Of a stretch of DNA of 8,005 bases, positions 1 through 5,407 are shown in pieces. Made by a program: the position numbers and the translations under genes. The stretch comes from Bacillota bacterium (lineage in GTDB: Bacteria > Bacillota > Clostridia > Clostridiales > Clostridiaceae): contig JAEXSY010000527.1 in NCBI GenBank assembly GCA_023440105.1, forward strand, positions 1 to 8,005. The letters run 5' to 3'. The notes under the pieces were generated by a model that saw nothing but the letters and a program-made list of their open reading frames with translations, made no database searches and was not told the origin of the DNA. The first letter of the stretch is position 1; each line of letters opens with the position of its first letter.

Positions 1-98
1 TATTAAAAATTTATTCATTAATTATGCACATTTTATTAACTATATATAAGCTTACTAACTACCCAAAATAATAAAAATACCTTATTTTTCAAAAACTA

Positions 99-127
99 TA
101 TACAATTCCTAAAATATCATTTATAAT
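99..127 (+). promoter_or_regulatory. Probable sigma-A promoter of the hflX leader
   Basis: A perfect -10 box TATAAT (122-127) is preceded, at a 17-base spacer, by TATACA (99-104), which matches four of six positions of the -35 consensus. Transcription would start near 134, about 30 bases before the first upstream ORF, giving hflX an untranslated leader of about 540 bases. Positions 1-98 are A/T-rich and hold no gene or structure that I can support. The -10 is convincing; the -35 is only fair. Confidence 0.6.
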
Positions 128-165
128 GTAGGTATATATTATTGTTCCTGAAAGGAGACTGTAAA

Positions 166-237
166 ATGTTAATTTACAAAGATAGAATCATAAACAACAC
201 ACAAAACAGAATATGCAGTCTGCTGTCAGTAAATTAG
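166..237 (+). CDS. 23-codon leader peptide (uORF1) of the hflX attenuator
   Basis: This short ORF starts with ATG, has the SD sequence AAAGGAGA at 151-158 (about 8 bases from the start) and ends at TAG 235-237. The peptide begins MLIYKDRIINN and ends CSLLSVN. It is not expected to work as a protein. Its place just after the promoter and before an intrinsic terminator is that of a ribosome-sensing leader peptide. Codons 5-7 read Lys-Asp-Arg, a +X+ triplet of the kind at which macrolide-bound ribosomes can stall. Its codons 18-21 (218-228) are complementary to the 5' arm of the downstream terminator. A ribosome finishing the ORF would cover those bases, while one stalled early would leave them free. 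The RNA pairing and SD are seen directly; drug sensing is inferred from similar leaders of erm, ABC-F and Listeria hflXr genes. Confidence 0.65.
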   Translation: MLIYKDRIINNTQNRICSLLSVN

Positions 238-295
238 GTATACTTGTTCTTAGTATCCTATGTTTTTTAACTTTGCAAATAATTTGACCGCAGAC
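218..295 (+). promoter_or_regulatory. Predicted antiterminator helix of the hflX leader
   Basis: Bases 218-228 (GTCTGCTGTCA), inside the end of uORF1, can pair with 285-295 (TGACCGCAGAC) in 10 of 11 positions; the only mismatch is T224 with C289. The second segment contains nearly all of the 5' arm of terminator A (287-294), so the two structures exclude each other. The simplest reading is that translation through the end of uORF1 blocks this helix and allows termination, and that early stalling or absent translation permits read-through into hflX. The complementarity is observed; the switch is inferred. Confidence 0.55.
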
Positions 296-312
296 CTTTA
301 TCTGCGGTTTTT
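287..312 (+). terminator. Intrinsic terminator A (attenuator) in the hflX leader
   Basis: A perfect 8-bp stem, ACCGCAGA (287-294) with TCTGCGGT (301-308), encloses a six-base loop and runs straight into a T tract (308-312). It lies 50 bases after the stop codon of uORF1 and well upstream of hflX, so it must act as a conditional attenuator if hflX is expressed from the promoter at 99-127. Confidence 0.75.
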
Positions 313-349
313 ATATTTTATGAATCTATTTCTTAAGAAGCTTCTTCAG

Positions 350-390
350 CTATCTATAAGCTAAGACCTTCTTAGCTATTATAGTTATAG
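350..390 (+). promoter_or_regulatory. Long RNA hairpin without T tract in the hflX leader
   Basis: AGCTAAGA (359-366) and TCTTAGCT (370-377) form a perfect 8-bp stem around a three-base loop. The helix continues outward as CTATA (354-358) with TATAG (380-384), and CTAT (350-353) with ATAG (387-390), with two-base bulges between the blocks. No T run follows, so it is not a terminator. It could insulate the terminators on either side, stabilise the RNA or bind a factor; the sequence does not tell which. Confidence 0.4.
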
Positions 391-406
391 ATTTAGAGCA
401 TTAATG

Positions 407-431
407 CCGCAGAGAAAATCTGGGGTTTTTT
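407..431 (+). terminator. Weak terminator-like hairpin B in the hflX leader
   Basis: CCGCAGA (407-413) pairs with TCTGGGG (419-425) except for one G-G mismatch, around a GAAAA loop, and is followed by six T and then another T-rich stretch. The 5' arm is the same heptamer as in terminators A and C. The mismatch makes it weaker. Part of its 5' arm can instead join the long-range helix 408-416 with 467-475. Confidence 0.4.
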
Positions 432-437
432 ATTTTT

Positions 438-489
438 ACCGCAGTGCAGTTGATAGATTTGTTCTATTCTCTGTGTTTCTGCGGTTTTT
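438..489 (+). terminator. Intrinsic terminator C in the hflX leader
   Basis: ACCGCAG (438-444) pairs with CTGCGGT (479-485), followed by a T tract to 489. Inside, GATAGA (452-457) pairs with TCTATT (463-468) and CAG (447-449) with CTG (471-473), giving a long interrupted stem. The 3' arm and T tract repeat terminator A exactly over 14 bases (TCTGCGGTTTTTAT at 301-314 and 478-491). This suggests that the module arose by duplication and that polymerase meets a second checkpoint before hflX. Confidence 0.55.
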
Positions 490-541
490 ATTATATACAG
501 CTCAAGGCTGCCATAAAAAAACACCTTAGGGGGAGATAAAG

Positions 542-556
542 ATGAGAATAAGATAG
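542..556 (+). CDS. Four-codon micro-ORF (Met-Arg-Ile-Arg) in the hflX leader
   Basis: ATG-AGA-ATA-AGA-TAG is preceded by the SD-like tract AGGGGGAGA (528-536), with six bases from GGGGGAG to the start. The peptide MRIR closely resembles MRLR, the minimal ErmD-leader peptide on which macrolide-bound ribosomes arrest at the Arg-X-Arg (+X+) motif. So short an ORF can occur by chance, but a strong SD and an arrest-like motif in an hflX leader make it a plausible second sensor. Function is inferred only. Confidence 0.35.
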   Translation: MRIR

Positions 557-603
557 TAAAATTCAAAGACCATAAGGTTATTTTTTATCAGGAGGTCAAA
601 AAA

Positions 604-627
604 ATGGATATGAGATTTTTTATATAA
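604..627 (+). CDS. Seven-residue micro-ORF (MDMRFFI) just before hflX
   Basis: ATG at 604 follows a consensus AGGAGG (590-595) at eight bases, and TAA closes the frame at 625-627, 44 bases before hflX. Its SD is better than that of many real genes, which argues that ribosomes do initiate here. GACCATAA (568-575) could pair with TTAT (585-588) and GGTC (594-597) and partly hide the SD, so a ribosome paused on the MRIR ORF upstream might expose it. The fold is weak and the role unknown. Confidence 0.35.
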   Translation: MDMRFFI

Positions 628-671
628 AAGATAATTGGAGAAAAATAAAAAGTATTTTTCAGGAGGTATAT

Positions 672-2495
672 ATGATAACAGGAAATATTGATGGAATTAA
701 AAAGACAATACTTGATAGGATTGAAAGCCTATATGATTTGGTTATAGATAATGATATGTATTTTTCTCAGGAGTTAGTAGAGGAGATAAATTCTATTACA
801 GCCTTAATAAAAAAAGAGCTCTGCGTGGTAATAAACAGAAGAGGTAAGATCACTGGTATATCCGTAGGAAAGATTAGCAGTGCTGAAATCCCTGCCATAG
901 AAGCTAGCGGCAGAAGACTAAGTGGCTATAGAGTAGTCCATAGCCACCCTTCCGGTGACAGCAGACTTTCCTCCATGGACACTTCTGCACTGTTGAACCT
1001 AAAGCTTGATGCTATAGTCGCTATAGGAGTTAACGAAGATATTAACTCTGTAAAAATTAATATAGGCATATGTGAGGTTACTAATAGTACTCTCACTTTT
1101 AAGGAACTTAGTAGCCTGAGCCTTAAAAAAGCTCTCACCTTGAACTTTATAGAAGCAATAGCCTATACAGAAAAAGCCCTCACTGCTATAAAAGAGGATA
1201 CTCTTCAGGAAGAAAGAGCTATTCTCGTTGGAACTGATAGCGAAGAAAGCCTTGAGGAGCTGGCTGGTCTTGCAGAAGCCTGCAATGTACTGCCTGTACA
1301 CTCTGTCCTACAAAAAAAGAGTAGGGTAAATTCAGCTTACTATGCAGGTCAGGGTAAGATTCAGGAAATAGCCCACCTAAGGCAGCTGCAAAATGCTAAT
1401 GTAGTAATATTTGACGATGAGCTCTCAGGGTCTCAGGTAAGAAACCTAGAGGAAGCCTTGAGCTGTAAGGTAATCGATAGAACTACCTTAATATTAGATA
1501 TCTTTGCAAGACGTGCTAAGAGCAAGGAAAGCATACTTCAGGTAGAGCTAGCTATGCTGAATCATAAGCTCCCAAGGCTTAGAGATTCCAAGGCAAACCT
1601 CTCAAGAATAAAGGGCGGTGTTGGCTTAAAGGGAGGAGTTGGCTCAAGAGGTCCTGGAGAAAAAAAGCTGGAGACCGATAGACGGCATATAGAAACCAGG
1701 ATTGAAGAAATAAAAAATGAGCTTCGAAAAACCATAGAGCAGAGAACTGTACAGAAGACCAGAAGAGCAAAAGGAAATATAAGCAATGTAGCTATCGTAG
1801 GCTATACCAATGCTGGTAAATCCACCTTAAGAAATAAGCTCTGTGACATATCTTCCTCTAATACAATAACAAAAGAAGGAGTATTAGAAGCAGATATGCT
1901 CTTTGCTACCCTGGATACCACTGTTAGAGCCATAAGCCTGGAGGATGGCAGAAGGATTGCTTTATCCGATACTGTAGGCTTTATCAGCAAGCTTCCTCAT
2001 GACCTAGTTGAAGCCTTCAAATCTACCTTAGAGGAGGTTGTTGAAGCAGACCTTCTCCTTCATGTGGTAGATGCTTCAAATGAAGAGGCAATAAAGCAGA
2101 TTCAGTCAGTAAATAAAGTGCTTTCTGAGCTTAATGCGAGAGGTAAAAACACCATAATCCTATTAAATAAAATTGATAAGGCTTCTGAAGAAAACCTAAA
2201 GGAAATAAAAGCCTTCCTGCAGGGGGAAAAGATTATTGAAATCAGTGCTGCCAAGGAAATAAACCTCAATGAGGTATTAAAAGCTGTAGGCGAGGAAATC
2301 CCAATTAAGTTATCACAAAAGGAATTCATCCTTCCCTATCACCAGCAAAAGCTTATTTCTATGATTCATGAAAATTCTAAGGTACTTGAGGAAGACTTTA
2401 TTGAAGAAGGTGTTCATATTAAGGCTCTTGGGTATGAGGAAATTTTTAATAGGGTGAAGGAGTACGAATTAAAAGACGATGTAAGGGCGAACTAA
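672..2495 (+). CDS. hflX: Ribosome-splitting GTPase HflX with N-terminal JAMM-like domain
   Basis: HflX binds the ribosome and uses GTP to split stalled 70S particles; the Listeria paralogue HflXr also gives macrolide/lincosamide resistance. Residues ~181-607 are a full HflX: the N-terminal domain (YYAGQGKIQEIA at 223-234), the linker motif GPGEKKLETDRR (327-338), and a GTPase domain with G1 GYTNAGKST (377-385), G2-region TLDTT (413-417), G3 DTVGF (433-437), G4 NKID (499-502) and G5 SAA (525-527). At 607 residues it is ~180 longer than a usual HflX. The extra N-terminus has the JAMM/MPN+ signature E49, H90-S-H92, seven residues, S100-x-x-D103, in RadC-like context (HSHPSGD), so it could bind zinc and cleave peptide or isopeptide bonds; its substrate is unknown. 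The start follows AGGAGG (661-666) at five bases. The leader predicts induction by translation stress. It is monocistronic, ending at the terminator at 2637-2671. GTPase identity is firm; metalloprotease activity is inferred. Confidence 0.96.
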   Translation: MITGNIDGIKKTILDRIESLYDLVIDNDMYFSQELVEEINSITALIKKELCVVINRRGKITGISVGKISSAEIPAIEASGRRLSGYRVVHSHPSGDSRLSSMDTSALLNLKLDAIVAIGVNEDINSVKINIGICEVTNSTLTFKELSSLSLKKALTLNFIEAIAYTEKALTAIKEDTLQEERAILVGTDSEESLEELAGLAEACNVLPVHSVLQKKSRVNSAYYAGQGKIQEIAHLRQLQNANVVIFDDELSGSQVRNLEEALSCKVIDRTTLILDIFARRAKSKESILQVELAMLNHKLPRLRDSKANLSRIKGGVGLKGGVGSRGPGEKKLETDRRHIETRIEEIKNELRKTIEQRTVQKTRRAKGNISNVAIVGYTNAGKSTLRNKLCDISSSNTITKEGVLEADMLFATLDTTVRAISLEDGRRIALSDTVGFISKLPHDLVEAFKSTLEEVVEADLLLHVVDASNEEAIKQIQSVNKVLSELNARGKNTIILLNKIDKASEENLKEIKAFLQGEKIIEISAAKEINLNEVLKAVGEEIPIKLSQKEFILPYHQQKLISMIHENSKVLEEDFIEEGVHIKALGYEEIFNRVKEYELKDDVRAN

Positions 2496-2630
2496 GAGGT
2501 AATAGGTAAAAAGTAATAGTTAGAAAGGGCAAAAGAATATAGTATAGGAGCAACTAAGAAGTAAAAACTAAGGACTAAGAGTTGAAAAGATCAGAGACAA
2601 TGGATATGGGCAACTGAGAGATAGAAAGAT
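2485..2630 (+). repeat. Degenerate ~60-base direct repeats after hflX
   Basis: Three imperfect units begin near 2485, 2547 and 2608. The first two share AACTAAGA-R-GTAA (2490-2502 and 2552-2564) with one difference, and the third reads CAACTGAGAGATAGAAAG. The spacing is 62 and 60 bases. The whole stretch is purine-rich on the plus strand, and the first unit includes the hflX stop codon. It looks like decayed intergenic tandem repeat and encodes nothing that I can see. Confidence 0.35.
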
Positions 2631-2636
2631 TAGAGT

Positions 2637-2671
2637 GTGACTACGGTTTAAGGACTGTAGTCACCCTTTTT
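2637..2671 (+). terminator. Intrinsic terminator of hflX
   Basis: GTGACTAC (2637-2644) and GTAGTCAC (2657-2664) form a perfect 8-bp stem around a 12-base loop, followed by CC and five T (2667-2671). On the minus strand no T run follows the stem, so it serves the plus strand only. Confidence 0.8.
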
Positions 2672-2747
2672 ATATTTCTAACTCTATACTTCAATCATTT
2701 TGTATTATCTGCTACTACTTCGATTTCTACCATCTGATTGATCTTAA

Positions 2748-3959
2748 TCACATAAAAATCCTATCATAAGAGCCTTCAGACACACCACTGGCATTTAAGT
2801 AGCTGCAGAAGCTTTCAAGAGAGGCTGTTACTTCCTTTTTAACCTCGTCAGTGATGATGAAGCCTTCTTCCCACCACCAATTTTTAATTACTAGAGGGCC
2901 ACTTCCTTTATGATTCTCTGGTTCAAAGCGTGCAACTATACTATCTCCGTATAATACTGGGAGTACATAATAGCCATATTTTCTTTTGGCTGCAGGAACG
3001 TAAACCTCCCAGGTATATTGAAAGTTAAATATTGTCTTTAAGAGCTTTCTATCCCAGAGGAGGTTATCTAGAGGAGCTAAAAAGGAGATTTTCTTTTCAA
3101 TTTCTGTATCTAAGGGCTTTAATAATATAGGCAAATCATCTTTTCTTATGTAGAAATCTTCTTTAATGGAGTCAATCTGTATTCTTATGAGCTCTCCCTC
3201 CTGGCAGAGCTCGTTTAATAGTTCTAGCCTCAGCTGCTTGTTTGAAATAAAATATCCAAGCCATCCTTCTCCACTTCTGTCCCAGTATATTCCTATGCTT
3301 CCTATTCTTCTTTTAACATACCATTTATAAAAATCCCTATCATTTTCAAAAGGATCCCTAGCCTTCAATATCTCCTCTGGAAGCAAGTTTTCAATTAGAT
3401 CATAAACTCTCTGAACATTTTTCCTCTCTCTAATTCCCAGAATTCCTATATTAAACATGTAGTCCATGACAGCTCCAGCAATTCTGCCATGACCCCAGCG
3501 TCCTCGCTCTGCTTTTCCTAAGTTAATTTTATTAGCCAAGCACGGTCCGTTCTGAGAAATATAATCTCTTACTTCATCCACATAATCTGTAACCCTTAGG
3601 GAGCTTCTATATTCCAGCATAGACTCTATACCAGCCTTACTTTTGTCCCTTACTCTTTTAAAATATGGCCAGTCTTCTCTAGAATAGATAGCCATCATTT
3701 TATCCCAACCATCTATCAGCTCTCTATCCTGATACATAAGCTTTTCCAGCATCCAGAGCTCATAGCCCTCTATTCGGGATTGAAGGACTAAATCAATATT
3801 TCTACCCACTACATTTAAGGGATCGTATTGAAGACAACCAACCCTTTTGACAAATTCCTTAATCCCCTCAAGACCATTAAAGGTCTTAGGATAACTAAGG
3901 CCTTGATAGGCTACAAGAAAGCCCCTCAGCTGCTCCTTAGATAAATTGATTATATCCAT
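2748..3959 (-). CDS. YcaQ/AlkX-family winged-helix DNA glycosylase-like protein
   Basis: This 403-residue protein has the full length and landmarks of the HTH_42 family (COG3214), whose members AlkZ and E. coli YcaQ (AlkX) are DNA glycosylases that excise bulky alkylated bases or unhook interstrand crosslinks. The family's catalytic-type motif Q-aromatic/aliphatic-D is seen as Q44-Y45-D46 in GCLQYDPLNVVGR, the QxD form of the YcaQ branch. The C-terminal region has the hallmark segments FLAPLDNLLWDR (293-304) and KRKYGYYVLPVLYGD (325-339). The usual YWxHxAS stretch is replaced by GWDKMMAIY (84-92), so this is a divergent subgroup and its substrate may differ. The start has a strong SD (GGGAGGA on the minus strand, plus coordinates 3966-3972) six bases upstream. 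It stands alone, convergent with hflX; no clear terminator follows. Upstream, 3973-4092 is A/T-rich with TATAAT- and TATAAA-like boxes but no good -35. Family is sure, activity inferred. Confidence 0.88.
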   Translation of the reverse strand: MDIINLSKEQLRGFLVAYQGLSYPKTFNGLEGIKEFVKRVGCLQYDPLNVVGRNIDLVLQSRIEGYELWMLEKLMYQDRELIDGWDKMMAIYSREDWPYFKRVRDKSKAGIESMLEYRSSLRVTDYVDEVRDYISQNGPCLANKINLGKAERGRWGHGRIAGAVMDYMFNIGILGIRERKNVQRVYDLIENLLPEEILKARDPFENDRDFYKWYVKRRIGSIGIYWDRSGEGWLGYFISNKQLRLELLNELCQEGELIRIQIDSIKEDFYIRKDDLPILLKPLDTEIEKKISFLAPLDNLLWDRKLLKTIFNFQYTWEVYVPAAKRKYGYYVLPVLYGDSIVARFEPENHKGSGPLVIKNWWWEEGFIITDEVKKEVTASLESFCSYLNASGVSEGSYDRIFM

Positions 3960-4092
3960 GTAATGTCCTCCCTACCGTATATCTTCTGTTACCCTGGTTC
4001 ACATACTTTATACTGATATTTATTGCCTTATTTTATAGCACAAACGGTTTATATCTATTATTTATTAATTATACCTTATTATGGTTAACAAG

Positions 4093-4269
4093 CTACAGCT
4101 TAAATATTTTTATTAATGTTAAAATACAACTACTCCAAAAAAAGGATATCATCCAGGTTATAAATGCCGAATACGATAATAGTGAGCTCTGGAAGGCTAC
4201 TGATAAAGCAAAAAGAATATTTGCCAAAAACATAGCCTTATTTGAAATATCTTTTGAATTATTGCTCAT
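4093..4269 (-). CDS. Small two-helix membrane protein, unknown function
   Basis: A 58-residue product begins MSNNSKDISNK and then has two hydrophobic segments, about residues 12-31 (AMFLANILFALSVAFQSSLL) and 33-55 (containing FITWMISFFWSSCILTLIKI), ending in the basic tail KIFKL. This is the pattern of a small double-spanning membrane protein. I choose the ATG at 4269 because GGGAGAGGG lies just upstream (GAGG about seven bases away). The alternative ATG at 4308 would add 13 residues but has no SD. The gene lies 53 bases beyond the opp terminator in the same direction, so it depends either on leak-through or on a weak promoter that I cannot place convincingly. I do not recognise the family. 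Could it be non-coding? The SD and helix pattern argue against that, but only moderately. Confidence 0.5.
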   Translation of the reverse strand: MSNNSKDISNKAMFLANILFALSVAFQSSLLSYSAFITWMISFFWSSCILTLIKIFKL

Positions 4270-4322
4270 AAGCTTCCCTCTCCCTTTATAGCAACCTTTT
4301 AGTACCATAGATAGTCTAGTAG

Positions 4323-4376
4323 AAAAAAACCTTCTGCCAGGCTATTAAAAATTTCTAGTAGCTGTTAGGCAGAAGG
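4323..4376 (-). terminator. Intrinsic terminator of the opp operon
   Basis: CCTTCTGCC (4330-4338) and GGCAGAAGG (4368-4376) form a perfect 9-bp stem. Read on the minus strand, the stem is followed by seven T (complement of 4323-4329). The inner part pairs further (CAG-CTA with TAG-C-CTG on the minus strand). It lies about 80 bases after the oppF stop codon and closes the operon. The rest of the gap (4377-4459) shows nothing else. Confidence 0.9.
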
Positions 4377-4459
4377 CATTATTAATCAAAAATCTGTTTT
4401 CTAATGGATTATATGTTTAACTTTATTTAATAATTCCTATATTGAACTTAAGCACTTGA

Positions 4460-5407
4460 TTACTTTAAATGGCAAGCCACATAGGTCTCATTGCCGATAT
4501 TCTTAAGCTCAGGAGTTTGCTGCTTGCAGACATCCATTCTATACATACATCTACCGTAGAACCTACAGCCAGCTGGTGGATTAATAGGGCTTGGAACATC
4601 TCCCTCTAGAATTATTCTTTCCTTCTTAGCATCTACTGAAGGAGTTGGAATAGCTGAAAGCAAAGCTTGGGTATATGGATGCTGAGGTGACTTAAATATG
4701 CTCTTGTAGTCTGAGAGCTCAACAACCTTTCCAAGATACATAACAGCAATTCTATCACTAACATGCTTAACTACCCCTAGGTCATGGGAAATGAACAGAT
4801 AAGTAAGTCCCATTTCCTTTTGTAAATCATACATCAGGTTTAATATCTGGGCCTGGATAGATACGTCTAGAGCAGATACAGGCTCATCCTGTACTATAAA
4901 CTTTGGCTTTAACGCCAAGGCTCTTGCGATTCCTATTCTCTGCCTTCTTCCACCATCAAGCTCATGAGGGTAGCTATTAGCAAGTCTTTCTGCTAGACCA
5001 ACGGTGTCCATCAGCTCTTCTACTCTTTTATTCATATCTGCCCTTGATCTAAAAATCTTATTAACTACCAAAGGCTCTGCGATGATTTCTGATACACTCA
5101 TTCTTGGGTTTAAGGAGGCATAAGGATCCTGGAATACTATCTGCATCTCCTGTCTCATTTTTCTCATCTCAGCCTTGTTCATTTTGAGGATATCCTTGCC
5201 CTCAAATTTAATGTCTCCCCCTGTGGCCTCAATTAATCTAAGTACAACTCTTCCAGTAGTGGATTTACCACAGCCCGATTCTCCTACAAGGCCTAAGGTT
5301 TCCCCTTTATTTATATAAAAATCTACATCATCTACCGCATGGAGAAGCCCCTTGCTTGTATTAAAATATTTCTTTAGTCCCTTAACCTCTATTATCTTTT
5401 CCGCCAA
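4460..5407 (-). CDS. oppF: Oligo/dipeptide ABC transporter ATP-binding protein OppF
   Basis: OppF is one of the two cytoplasmic ATPases that power peptide import. Numbered from the TTG at 5407 (315 residues), it shows Walker A GESGCGKST (42-50), Q-loop Q93, signature LDGGR (150-154), Walker B IVQDEP with D174 and catalytic E175, D-loop SALD, H-loop H208, and the C-terminal OppD/F extension with cysteines 281, 287, 294 and 312, the kind that can bind an iron-sulfur cluster. The signature departs from LSGGQ, which I believe is common in Firmicute OppF. I prefer TTG 5407 because AGGGGGTGA, close to the ideal AGGAGGTGA, lies five bases before it and the protein then begins MAEKIIEVKGLKKYF, as family members do. 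GTG at 5416 would add three residues. The start lies inside the end of oppD (26-base overlap), so translation is probably coupled. Confidence 0.95.
   Translation of the reverse strand: MAEKIIEVKGLKKYFNTSKGLLHAVDDVDFYINKGETLGLVGESGCGKSTTGRVVLRLIEATGGDIKFEGKDILKMNKAEMRKMRQEMQIVFQDPYASLNPRMSVSEIIAEPLVVNKIFRSRADMNKRVEELMDTVGLAERLANSYPHELDGGRRQRIGIARALALKPKFIVQDEPVSALDVSIQAQILNLMYDLQKEMGLTYLFISHDLGVVKHVSDRIAVMYLGKVVELSDYKSIFKSPQHPYTQALLSAIPTPSVDAKKERIILEGDVPSPINPPAGCRFYGRCMYRMDVCKQQTPELKNIGNETYVACHLK

Noticed and set aside
320..364. A 14-codon ORF (MNLFLKKLLQLSIS) between terminators A and B, which would suit a second leader peptide.
   Set aside because: Its ATG follows directly on the T tract of terminator A and has no SD-like sequence, unlike the other three upstream ORFs.
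404..529. A 41-codon ORF running through hairpins B and C.
   Set aside because: There is no SD, and the bases are explained by the paired arms and T tracts; the peptide has no protein-like pattern.
926..2329. Minus-strand open frames of 60-100 codons inside hflX.
   Set aside because: They are shadows of the hflX frame, without SD sites or recognisable domains.
2695..2733. Minus-strand frame reading MVEIEVVADNTK, reminiscent of the C-terminus of RidA-type proteins.
   Set aside because: Only 12 codons, no SD, a stop codon a few codons upstream, and no further similarity; too short to call a gene remnant.
4030..4080. TATAAT- and TATAAA-like boxes and the small inverted repeat AAACGGTTT upstream of the ycaQ-like gene.
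   Set aside because: No acceptable -35 lies at 16-18 bases from any of the boxes, and such words are expected in DNA this A/T-rich; I do not place a promoter.
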